Positions 1 through 4,819 of a stretch of 11,633 bases of DNA are shown here, one piece after another. The translations under genes were made by a program, and so were the position numbers. The notes beneath the pieces were generated by a model. It was given only the letters and a program-made list of their open reading frames with translations, ran no database searches and was not told the origin of the DNA. The stretch's first letter is position 1, and every line of letters begins with the position of its first letter. This stretch comes from UBA6100 sp049658145 (GTDB lineage: Bacteria > Actinomycetota > Coriobacteriia > Anaerosomatales > Anaerosomataceae). The DNA is taken from contig JBASOJ010000102.1 of assembly GCA_049658145.1 (NCBI GenBank), positions 1 through 11,633 on the forward strand, written 5' to 3'.

Positions 1-560
1 GCTGTCGCCGCCACACCCGCACTGGTTGCCGCCGGGGGGTCCGGTACAGTCACGGGCGGCACCTCCGGCGCCGGATCGGCGGCCGGCGCCCCGCAACACG
101 GGAGGAACGGCATCGGGTCGAGGTAGAGCTCACCGCTCCGAAGCCCCACATGCAGGTGCGGCGACGCGGATGAGTCGTCGCCCGTTGCGGCCAATGACCC
201 CAGCGCATCACCGGCGTCGACACCGTCCCCGGTGGCGACGCACACGCCCTCGAGCGGCAGCAGGCTCACGCGATGCCCGTCGGCCAGCTCGATGGTGACC
301 GCCCCGCACGTCCCGCCGCCGTCGGCCGGAATCCGGCCCGCGAACGTGACGGTGCCGCCAGTCGGCGAGACCACGTCGGCGCCCGCCGGAACTTCAAGAT
401 CCACCCCGCGGTGCGTCCCACCCGCGTACTGCACGCCGAAGCCGAGCGTAGGCGTGCCCCCGCTCACCGGCAGCGACCAGCCGACCGCCCACGCGGCCGA
501 GGCGTGCGCGGCCAGCATCAGCGCGACGGCCGCTGCAAGATAGAGTCGTGCGAACCTCAT
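1..560 (-). CDS. secreted M23 (LytM-type) peptidase, 3' end outside window
   Basis: The start is ATG at 560, behind a good GAGGGGGAG ribosome-binding site. The frame stays open for 186 codons to the window edge, so the C-terminus is missing. Residues 1 to about 25 form a signal peptide (RFARLYL, then a hydrophobic Ala/Leu stretch ending ASAAWA). A LytM domain follows: H50-R-G-V-D54 is the first zinc motif and H135-L-H137 the second, followed by LRSGELYLDP as in actinobacterial members. The usual YxHL histidine is absent, because L100-L-P102-L occupies its place. From memory, a common actinobacterial M23 subgroup also lacks it, so this need not mean loss of activity. After about residue 154 comes a Pro/Ala-rich tail. 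The predicted role is cutting peptidoglycan cross-links outside the membrane. A LexA-type palindrome 38 bp upstream suggests DNA-damage control. The family call is firm; the substrate is inferred. Confidence 0.88.
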   Translation of the reverse strand, partial: MRFARLYLAAAVALMLAAHASAAWAVGWSLPVSGGTPTLGFGVQYAGGTHRGVDLEVPAGADVVSPTGGTVTFAGRIPADGGGTCGAVTIELADGHRVSLLPLEGVCVATGDGVDAGDALGSLAATGDDSSASPHLHVGLRSGELYLDPMPFLPCCGAPAADPAPEVPPVTVPDPPAATSAGVAAT

Positions 561-598
561 AGCTCCCCCTCAGGTCGCGCTTCGGAGGGGCCGAGGCA

Positions 599-616
599 GT
601 CGAACTTGTGTTCGAC
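599..616. promoter_or_regulatory. LexA-type (SOS) operator upstream of M23 peptidase
   Basis: This is a perfect 7+4+7 palindrome, GTCGAAC-TTGT-GTTCGAC. It contains the TCGAAC-N4-GTTCGA core described for actinobacterial and related LexA boxes. It ends 38 bp before the ATG of the M23 gene, and no other annotated gene starts next to it. No clear -35/-10 pair was found beside it, so the promoter is unassigned. The palindrome is seen directly; LexA binding is inferred. Confidence 0.75.
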
Positions 617-669
617 ACGCTACGCCGCCAGCTTGGGTCGCGCCAGACTCCAAGCGACGAGCGGCACGA

Positions 670-689
670 TAGCCCGATGGATGGGGCTA
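670..689 (-). other. small hairpin after small ORF
   Basis: TAGCCC and GGGCTA form a 6-bp stem around an 8-nt loop, 17 bp beyond the stop codon of the 66-aa ORF. There is no T-run on either side. It is at best a weak or Rho-assisted transcription end or an mRNA 3' structure. Confidence 0.3.
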
Positions 690-705
690 CTTGCAGTCTC
701 GTGTG

Positions 706-906
706 CTACTCGAGATCTACGATCGTGATCTCAACCCACCGCATCAGCTTGAGGCGGACCGCATCGGCGAGAGGCAGCGCGCGAATGCGGTCGATGAGGA
801 TCCGGATACCAGCATGGTCGAGCGCCGTTCCCATGTGCGCGCCCGCTTGCACCGAAGAGCAAGTCAAGAGGTCCGTGAGCGATCGCGGGTTGACCGGCAA
901 TCTCAT
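706..906 (-). CDS. small protein of unknown function (66 aa)
   Basis: I do not recognise this protein. The ATG start at 906 has only a weak ribosome-binding site. Codon third positions are mostly G or C, as in neighbouring real genes. The predicted protein has a polar N-terminal third, a Gly/His-containing middle (QAGAHMG) and a helical C-terminal half, in which IRILIDRIRALPLADAVRLK looks like a normal amphipathic helix. It ends with a hydrophobic strand-like segment (VEITIVDLE). There are no cysteine pairs, signal peptide or membrane helix. It lies between the membrane protein gene ending at 988 and the M23 gene starting at 560, all on the same strand. It could be a small cassette gene or a chance open frame. 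Codon composition and plausible residue content favour a gene, but only moderately. Confidence 0.45.
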   Translation of the reverse strand: MRLPVNPRSLTDLLTCSSVQAGAHMGTALDHAGIRILIDRIRALPLADAVRLKLMRWVEITIVDLE

Positions 907-920
907 ATCAACGTGTTTGG

Positions 921-955
921 GGATAACTCGCGAGCGAAGCGAGTCGAGTTGATCC
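921..955. repeat. imperfect inverted repeat, possible degraded attC or terminator
   Basis: The arms GGATAACTCG and CGAGTTGATCC pair with one bulged base, around a CTCGCTTCGCTCG-like centre that can itself fold. It lies between the stop of the 211-aa membrane protein gene (988) and the 66-aa ORF. The outer ends GGATAAC and GTTGATC each resemble, but do not match, integron core sites. At 35 bp it is shorter than known attC sites, so I do not call it one. Confidence 0.35.
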
Positions 956-987
956 CCGGGTCAGGACCCGCCGGATGCTAAGGGTGT

Positions 988-1623
988 CTACGGCAGCGAG
1001 ACGCGCTCTCCTTCTAGGAACTCCTTCTCAATCACCGCGCCCCAGATTCGATACCGGATCGTCAGCGTCTTCACTGTTCCTTCATCTGGGTCGCCTTCGA
1101 GGGCGTTGGAGGCGACTGTCTCAAGCCTGCCATTGCGAACCAGCGCAGCGAGCTCAGCTGTCACATCGAGGCTCGCATTGGGGGTCCAGTACCTGCCACT
1201 GACAATCTCGAATCCCGAACCGGAAGGAGTCTGAACCTCCGCACGCTGCGACTCGTCCGCTGGCTCAGCTCCCGGAGCGGTGACTGATCGCACCTGGCCC
1301 GACTCGCGGAGAGTCTTAACCGTCTTGTGAGCGCGCATATAGAAGTAGACCGCTGCTGCCGTAGAAATGGCTGACGCCACGCCAAGAACACCGCAGAGAA
1401 CGACGAGTACCTGGTCCGACTGGGCGGTGAGGTCCGGGCCAGTCGAGAGCGACAGCAAGGCCGAGAGTAGGCCGCCCGCGAATGCAGCTGCCAGTGTCAC
1501 CGAAATGCCGCCCAGCAGATGATTCTCGTCGACGGCGCGAAGGTCGCTCTCCGTCGCAAGGTAGAAGACAACCTTCCGGGCGCGAACCTCAGTCGATACT
1601 AGATCACCGTTCCGCTCGCTCAT
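988..1623 (-). CDS. two-helix membrane protein with DUF3395-like C-terminal domain
   Basis: This is a 211-aa protein. The start is ATG at 1623 behind a GGGGGGGAC ribosome-binding site, 25 nt after an integron-type GTTAGAC core. Residues 1-35 are cytoplasmic and charged. Two membrane helices follow at about 37-59 and 70-94, and a basic segment (YMRAHKTVKTLR) suggests that the C-terminal part is cytosolic. After a Ser/Ala/Glu-rich linker, residues about 135-211 form a compact beta-rich domain: FEIVSGRYW, then SLDVTAELAALVRNGRLE, SNALEGDP, EGTVKTLTIRYRI and EGERVSLP. From memory this matches the DUF3395 / DnaJC11 C-terminal type repertoire, also found in bacterial membrane proteins of unknown role. 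It is the last gene clearly linked to an attC-like site in the array. No enzymatic motif is visible, and its function is unknown. Confidence 0.82.
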   Translation of the reverse strand: MSERNGDLVSTEVRARKVVFYLATESDLRAVDENHLLGGISVTLAAAFAGGLLSALLSLSTGPDLTAQSDQVLVVLCGVLGVASAISTAAAVYFYMRAHKTVKTLRESGQVRSVTAPGAEPADESQRAEVQTPSGSGFEIVSGRYWTPNASLDVTAELAALVRNGRLETVASNALEGDPDEGTVKTLTIRYRIWGAVIEKEFLEGERVSLP

Positions 1624-1648
1624 GTCCCCCCCACGATGACTTCGCTGC

Positions 1649-1697
1649 GTCTAACGTCTCGGTACTTCAGCCGCGAACGAGCGGCTTCAAGTTCAGC
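1649..1697 (-). repeat. short attC-like recombination site
   Basis: Read on the minus strand, the element runs from GCTGAAC (R''-like, one mismatch to RYYYAAC) to GTTAGAC (perfect GTTRRRY). Inside, AGCCGC pairs with GCGGCT across a 6-nt loop, and CTT pairs with AAG beyond a bulge. The TGA stop of the upstream lipoprotein gene lies inside the R'' core. The next gene starts 25 nt after R'. At 49 bp it is shorter than most described attC sites, so it may be diverged. Confidence 0.55.
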
Positions 1698-2295
1698 CTA
1701 GCGCGTGCGTGAGTCGGCTGGAAGTACGGGTCAGGCCAGTGCGCATTGAGATCGCCGAGGGACCGGTAACACCGACGATCTGCCACTCACCATCCACCTT
1801 TCGCACGACGTATGTCTCTCCGTACGCCCCAGAGTTCCCGTACGTGAGCGAGGCGCCCACGCTGTAGGTGCCCGGACCCGACTCCTCGAGGCGACCAACT
1901 TCGACTATCTGTCCAGCACCCACAACGTGTCCGTCCGCCCATGCGACGGTGCCGAATGTGTCCACCCACTCATGCGGCGACTCGAGGTCGGCCAGCGCCG
2001 CCAACACTCCCTCTTGCACCTCAGGTGACAGAGCTCCTCCCGCCTGCTCAGGGTGACGGAGCTCCGCAGTCCGATCGTTCGTAGCGCGAACGAGATAGGT
2101 GACTCCCGGCGGCTGTCGCAGTTCACCGCTTGGGAGTTCAAAGGCGATTGCGCGGATGACCAGAGCATATATCGCGGCCTGATCGTCCACCGACACGTCT
2201 GGATTGGTGCCACGTACAGCGCAGCCGACTTGAACCAGTGCGAGGCAGACGATCACAAGAGCCGAGCATCGCCGAAGAACCCTAAGAACCGTCAT
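1693..2295 (-). CDS. lipoprotein of unknown function
   Basis: This is a 200-aa protein. I chose ATG at 2295 because a GGGGGGGCGGGAC ribosome-binding site precedes it. The frame is open further upstream, but that stretch would run through the attC-like site. Residues 1-25 are a lipoprotein signal: RVLRR, a hydrophobic core, then the lipobox LVQVGC with Cys25 as the lipidation site. The mature part opens with a helix (DDQAAIYALVIRAIAFEL), continues with a Glu/Leu-rich helical middle (LSPEVQEGVLAALADL), and ends in an alternating strand pattern (SVGASLTYGN, GETYVVRKVDGEWQIVG). That last pattern is typical of small alpha+beta lipoproteins carried by cassettes. The protein is probably anchored to the outer face of the membrane. 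The gene lies between two attC-like sites, and its TGA stop forms part of the downstream site. I cannot name the family. Confidence 0.8.
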   Translation of the reverse strand: MTVLRVLRRCSALVIVCLALVQVGCAVRGTNPDVSVDDQAAIYALVIRAIAFELPSGELRQPPGVTYLVRATNDRTAELRHPEQAGGALSPEVQEGVLAALADLESPHEWVDTFGTVAWADGHVVGAGQIVEVGRLEESGPGTYSVGASLTYGNSGAYGETYVVRKVDGEWQIVGVTGPSAISMRTGLTRTSSRLTHALG

Positions 2296-2318
2296 GTCCC
2301 GCCCCCCCAGGCGCATCG

Positions 2319-2415
2319 GCCTAACTTGGTCTTGTGCAGTCTGCATAACCGCGCTCCCGCCACCGCCGCCCACGCAGTCGCGACCTCGCCTGCGGTCCTC
2401 GTGCACGACTCAGAC
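2319..2415 (-). repeat. attC-like recombination site after FMN reductase gene
   Basis: On the minus strand it ends with a perfect GTTAGGC core (2325-2319), 23 nt before the lipoprotein ATG. The opposite end, GTCTGAG (2415-2409), is a poor R'' and includes the TGA stop of the FMN reductase gene. The arms are complementary in blocks: GGTCT with AGACC, GTGCA with TGCAC, and GCGGT with ACCGC, separated by internal loops. This layered, imperfect palindrome with one good core is what an attC looks like, but the R'' end is degraded. Confidence 0.5.
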
Positions 2416-2967
2416 CACCGATGCGCACTTCCGATCGAGCCAGCTCTTCAGCCCGGCGAGATAGGTATCGATCATCCCAACGTAGCTCTCGTTCGTCAGG
2501 CGCCCCTCGGCATCGAACGCCTTGTCCGCGAACGCGACCGTGAGTTCGGCCCCCGCGAACACCGGCGCCTTGAAGAAGTGCCAGCTCTGCCGCAGTTGGA
2601 GTTGGCAGCGCATCGTGCCCATGTATCCCGAACTCGCACCGGCGAGGGCAAGCGGCCGCCCGTTCAGCGTAGGGTCACCGTACGGGCGCGAAAGGCAGTC
2701 GATCGCGTTCTTCAGGGCGCCAGGCACGCCGAAGTTGTACTCGGGCGTCACGAGCAGAACGCAGTCGCTGTCCTGGATGACGGCCTTGGCGTCGAGGACG
2801 GCCTGTGGCTGGTGCGACTCATCGTCCTGGTTGAACACGGGGAAGTCGCGGATATCCGCCTGGACGATCTCCAGACCCTCGGGCGCGCGCTCCACAAGCG
2901 TGTCCAGGAGCATCTGGTTGTAGCTTCCGGTGCGGAAAGAGCCGCAGATCGCAGTGACTTTGGGCAT
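2410..2967 (-). CDS. NAD(P)H-dependent FMN reductase family flavoprotein
   Basis: This 185-aa protein has the usual length for the NADPH_FMN_red flavodoxin-like family. The start is ATG at 2967, with AAGGAG upstream. The phosphate-binding loop is G9-S-F-R-T-G-S15-Y-N-Q. The isoalloxazine-binding motif is T74-P-E-Y-N-F-G-V-P-G83 followed by ALKNAIDCLSRP, and a third cofactor loop is LALAGASSGYMGTMRCQLQLR at about 107-126. Such soluble enzymes use NAD(P)H to reduce FMN, and some members reduce quinones, azo dyes or chromate; the substrate here cannot be told. A weak promoter lies just upstream, while an attC-like site starts at its stop codon. The gene may thus be a cassette that carries its own promoter. 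Family assignment is firm and physiological role unknown. Confidence 0.93.
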   Translation of the reverse strand: MPKVTAICGSFRTGSYNQMLLDTLVERAPEGLEIVQADIRDFPVFNQDDESHQPQAVLDAKAVIQDSDCVLLVTPEYNFGVPGALKNAIDCLSRPYGDPTLNGRPLALAGASSGYMGTMRCQLQLRQSWHFFKAPVFAGAELTVAFADKAFDAEGRLTNESYVGMIDTYLAGLKSWLDRKCASVV

Positions 2968-3003
2968 GATCTGACTCCTTGGCCTCTAGCGGACGACAGG
3001 TCG

Positions 3004-3031
3004 AGTGTAGCGCAGGCAGACGCGACGTCCA
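3004..3031 (-). promoter_or_regulatory. possible promoter for FMN reductase gene
   Basis: On the minus strand, TGGACG (4/6 to TTGACA), a 16-bp spacer and TACACT (4/6 to TATAAT) lie about 37 bp before the ATG at 2967. It is the best pair in the 151-bp gap downstream of the HicB-like gene. Confidence 0.35.
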
Positions 3032-3118
3032 GGCCTCGATGGCGCCCCAGCCCCGCGCGTCACTCGCCGGCTCTGACCCAGGGCACCTGCAGCCGAGTTG
3101 GGAGCAGAAGACGGGCAG

Positions 3119-3541
3119 CTAGCCCACCACGGCGGTGTGAAGGTCTGTGGCGAGACGCGGCTCACTGGCCACCGACTCGACCAATACGTTGGTGGAGTAT
3201 GCGACCGCGCTGTCGGCCCAATTGCCCGTAGCATCGCGGGTTGATTCGGGTTCGGAGACTGGAGTTGGCCACTCCTTCAGAGGCGCCTGGGCCAATGAGG
3301 TCGAAACCGTGAAGGCACGGCTGGGTTCTGGAACGGGGCGACCCGACTCCAGCCAAGCGGAGACCAGTTCGTCAAATGCTTCGCGAAGATCGTCGGCTGC
3401 CTCGTCTCGAGAGATGCCATCGCCGGCGACCGCGGGGAGATCCTTCAGTCTAACGACGAAGTACTTCTGCCCCGCCTCCTCCCGCATGAGCCACTCTCGC
3501 TCGTACGGCAATTGACGGTAGTATGCCAAGCCCCTTGGCAT
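3119..3541 (-). CDS. HicB-like antitoxin-fold protein, no HicA partner
   Basis: This is a 140-aa protein. ATG at 3541 is preferred over the overlapping GTG at 3544, because AGGAG sits at proper spacing only for the ATG. Residues about 13-72 carry the partial RNase H-like fold of HicB antitoxins: YEREWLMREEAGQKYFVVRL, then KDLPAVAGDGISRDEAADDL, then a helix ending AWLESGRPVPEP. That last phrase closely matches the family's usual end. Residues 73-140 are a Ser/Thr/Pro-rich tail with no visible helix-turn-helix or ribbon-helix-helix, unlike DNA-binding HicB proteins. No HicA toxin frame (short, with the conserved GSH-type histidine) is seen on either side. It follows an attC-like site by about 28 nt. 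The start codon lies inside an 8-bp inverted repeat. It may be an orphan antitoxin or a regulator of another kind. Confidence 0.75.
   Translation of the reverse strand: MPRGLAYYRQLPYEREWLMREEAGQKYFVVRLKDLPAVAGDGISRDEAADDLREAFDELVSAWLESGRPVPEPSRAFTVSTSLAQAPLKEWPTPVSEPESTRDATGNWADSAVAYSTNVLVESVASEPRLATDLHTAVVG
3523..3541 (-). promoter_or_regulatory. hairpin containing the HicB-like start codon
   Basis: ATGCCAAG and CTTGGCAT form a perfect 8-bp stem around three G on the mRNA strand. The first three bases of the 5' arm are the start codon of the HicB-like gene; the ribosome-binding site is left outside. It could be a translation-control hairpin or an operator for autoregulation. Confidence 0.45.
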
Positions 3542-3569
3542 CACGTCTCCTACCCTTTGAGCCGCTTGC

Positions 3570-3670
3570 GTCTGACGATCTTCGGCGTGGGCTGAAGCGC
3601 GCCCCGCCCAATTCCCCTGCCCGAGTCTACCTCACACAGGCGCGCTTTCTGCTCGACGCCCGGGTGAGAC
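3570..3670 (-). repeat. attC-like site, copy 1 (cores decayed)
   Basis: This 101-bp element is about 86% identical (14 differences by hand count) to the one at 4706-4806 and has the same length. The centre, including CTGCCCGAGTCTAC and GGCGCGCTTTCTGCTCGAC, is conserved. On the minus strand GAGC, AAAGCGCG and a C-rich block pair with their partners on the other arm. The outer cores read GTCTCAC and GTCAGAC, each one base off the RYYYAAC / GTTRRRY consensus, so recombination is probably weakened. It separates the inverted gene's cassette from the HicB-like gene. Confidence 0.65.
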
Positions 3671-3725
3671 AAGGGGCATGCCCAACCGCTCATCAGAAAG
3701 CAGGAGCCGTTCATCCGCACAGCTA

Positions 3726-3753
3726 TTGCGGAATATGCAGCCCTATGTATACT
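3726..3753 (+). promoter_or_regulatory. possible plus-strand promoter in the inverted cassette
   Basis: TTGCGG, a 16-bp spacer and TATACT (5/6 to TATAAT) point towards the plus-strand gene at 4036. Transcripts would cross the hairpin at 3779-3800, which lacks a T-run in this direction. The element sits in a locally AT-rich patch. Confidence 0.35.
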
Positions 3754-3774
3754 ATTAACGGTTGTGGACATGCG

Positions 3775-3800
3775 AAAAGCCCCGTGTTTGCCCACGGGGC
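3775..3800 (-). terminator. intrinsic terminator
   Basis: GCCCCGTG and CACGGGGC form a perfect 8-bp GC-rich stem with a 6-nt loop. On the minus strand four T follow directly (3778-3775). No minus-strand gene ends just before it, so it appears to end the short transcript predicted to start near 3847. Confidence 0.7.
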
Positions 3801-3847
3801 CAGTCGCCCGAACGGCTTGGAGATCTGCCGCAGGTAGTGCTTGCTCA
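3775..3847 (-). ncRNA. candidate short RNA between LexA-linked promoter and terminator
   Basis: The promoter at 3854-3882 would start transcription near 3847, and the only intrinsic terminator is about 50-70 nt further on. The product would be an RNA of about 70 nt ending in the GC hairpin. No start codon with a ribosome-binding site is visible in it. It may be a regulatory RNA, a 5' remnant of a lost gene, or part of a leader. This is an inference from signal order only. Confidence 0.35.
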
Positions 3848-3853
3848 ACTGGT

Positions 3854-3882
3854 TATCTACCCGCTATCGAGTCCTGTGTCAA
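3854..3882 (-). promoter_or_regulatory. minus-strand promoter touching a LexA-type box
   Basis: A perfect TTGACA (3882-3877), a 17-bp spacer and TAGATA (3859-3854; T, A and A at positions 1, 2 and 4 match) form a promoter reading left. The -35 box lies two bases from the LexA-type palindrome at 3885-3896, so a bound repressor would block it. Confidence 0.5.
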
Positions 3883-3884
3883 TA

Positions 3885-3896
3885 GAACACTTGTTC
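3885..3896. promoter_or_regulatory. LexA-type (SOS) box in the inverted cassette
   Basis: GAAC-ACTT-GTTC is a perfect GAAC-N4-GTTC motif, extended by one base on each side to AGAAC...GTTCT. It differs from the box at 599-616 in lacking the outer TCG/CGA, so it is weaker evidence. It overlaps the upstream edge of a TTGACA promoter reading left and lies 140 bp before the plus-strand gene. Confidence 0.5.
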
Positions 3897-3962
3897 TCGA
3901 AGCAAGGGGGTTCCAGCCACTCCTGACTCCTCGCCCATAGAGAATGGAGGTTGCCCAAGGCG

Positions 3963-4021
3963 ACCGTGCGGCACGGTCTGTTCGTGCTTATGCAGTCGAA
4001 GCTTGGGCCCTCGAAGGGCCC
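3963..4021 (+). promoter_or_regulatory. structured leader of the plus-strand gene
   Basis: Two hairpins precede the gene starting at 4036. ACCGTG/CACGGT with a CGG loop lies at 3963-3977, and GGGCCC/GGGCCC with a 5-nt loop at 4005-4021. The second ends 3 nt before the AAGGAG ribosome-binding site (4025-4030). Neither is followed by a T-run. Together with the promoter-like sequences at 3726-3896 they fill the 365-bp non-coding stretch after the attC-like site. Confidence 0.4.
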
Positions 4022-4035
4022 GGCAAGGAGTCAGA

Positions 4036-4656
4036 ATGAACTCACGCGAGCGGTTCACGCTACGACGCTTTGCTGAGTACGTTGTGAGGCCAGTACAGCG
4101 CCCAACTCTCATCTCGACCCACAGACAGGCTCTCGAGACCGGCTACCGTCCGATCTATGACCCCTACCGGTTCCTCATCAGGGCAATCGTGCACATGCAT
4201 GAGCAGGGATTGCCGCCGGAGTCCCTGGAGGCGGCCGTAGAACGGGAACGGTCCTCGCGGCAGCGCAATGTGATTGGCGAGGCGATGACCGACTACGTCG
4301 GTTGGGTCGCCGCGGCCGACATCACCGGTTGCTTCCCCGTGGCCGCCACCGACTGGCGCTGTGAGGAAGCCTGCGTGCGGGTGAACCCCGAGGTAGGGCT
4401 GGAGATCGGCGGGGAACGCCTCATCGTCAAGCTGCACCTGGCGAAGGGATCTCCGATTTCGCCAGATGAGGCTGCGGTCATGACGACCGTCATGCGCGAA
4501 GGCCTGGGCGATGCGGTGCCGGGTGACTGCGGGATGGCCGTCCTGGATGTTCGGACAGGCGTTCTCCACCGCGAGACGCCTGCCGATGATAGTCTCCGGT
4601 TGGCGATACAGACGGCGGCAGTAGACCTCGCTGCTCGTTGGGAGCAGGCTTCATAG
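4036..4656 (+). CDS. conserved-looking hypothetical protein on inverted cassette
   Basis: This is a 206-aa protein and the only clear plus-strand gene in the window. ATG at 4036 follows AAGGAG at ideal spacing; the frame is open 33 nt further upstream without a ribosome-binding site. The N-terminal half is helical and charged, with PYRFLIRAI at 43-51 and a Glu/Arg-rich helix at 61-82. The C-terminal half is strand-rich: VRVNPEVGLEIGGERLIVKL (114-133), then a Pro-Ile-Ser-Pro turn and helix, then GMAVLDVRTGVLHRE (166-180). NPE-to-IVKL followed by VLDV recalls actinobacterial proteins of unknown function that may have a nuclease-like (PD-(D/E)XK) core, but the catalytic set is not evident and this is weak recall. 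There is no signal peptide or membrane segment. It opposes the direction of all its neighbours, as expected for a reversed cassette with its own promoter. Confidence 0.8.
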   Translation: MNSRERFTLRRFAEYVVRPVQRPTLISTHRQALETGYRPIYDPYRFLIRAIVHMHEQGLPPESLEAAVERERSSRQRNVIGEAMTDYVGWVAAADITGCFPVAATDWRCEEACVRVNPEVGLEIGGERLIVKLHLAKGSPISPDEAAVMTTVMREGLGDAVPGDCGMAVLDVRTGVLHRETPADDSLRLAIQTAAVDLAARWEQAS

Positions 4657-4664
4657 AGTGCCGG

Positions 4665-4693
4665 CGGGGGCATCAGTGGTGCTGGTGCCCCCG
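4665..4693 (+). terminator. possible terminator after the plus-strand gene
   Basis: CGGGGGCA and TGCCCCCG form a perfect 8-bp stem with a 13-nt loop, 8 nt after the TAG stop. Only a weak T-containing stretch follows, so efficiency is uncertain. The stem abuts an extra GTCTAAC core-like heptamer (4693-4699). Confidence 0.5.
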
Positions 4694-4705
4694 TCTAACC
4701 CCTTT

Positions 4706-4806
4706 GTCTAACGTCTTTGGGCGTGAGCTGAAGCGCGTCCCGCCCGATTCCCCTGCCCGAGTCTACATCACACGGGCGCGCTTTCTGCTCGACATCCGGG
4801 TTAGGC
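4706..4806 (-). repeat. attC-like site, copy 2 (consensus cores)
   Basis: On the minus strand the element starts with GCCTAAC (perfect RYYYAAC) and ends with GTTAGAC (perfect GTTRRRY), 101 bp in all. The arms pair in blocks: GAGC with GCTC, AAGCGCG with CGCGCTT, and CCCG with CGGG, leaving bulges and a loop of about 30 nt. This is the layout of integron attC sites. The upstream gene stops 13 nt before its R'' core. A second GTCTAAC heptamer lies 6 nt outside it at 4693-4699. It is the best-preserved recombination site in the window. Confidence 0.72.
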
Positions 4807-4819
4807 GTCCCGCATCACG

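Noticed and set aside
921..955. attC site between the 66-aa ORF and the two-helix membrane protein gene
   Set aside because: It is only 35 bp long and neither end matches the core consensus, so it is kept as an inverted repeat.
2053..3231. 392-codon plus-strand frame
   Set aside because: It runs antisense across the lipoprotein, an attC-like site and the FMN reductase gene. No ribosome-binding site or domain was seen.
3550..3795. 81-codon minus-strand frame across the attC-like site
   Set aside because: It reads through the whole 101-bp palindrome and has no ribosome-binding site. Its start lies within the terminator stem.
4293..4673. 126-codon minus-strand frame starting soon after a GTTAGAC core and a G-run
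   Set aside because: Its position fits a cassette gene, but the translation is Ser/Arg/Thr/Pro-rich without a fold pattern. The plus-strand frame has normal codon use and a good ribosome-binding site.
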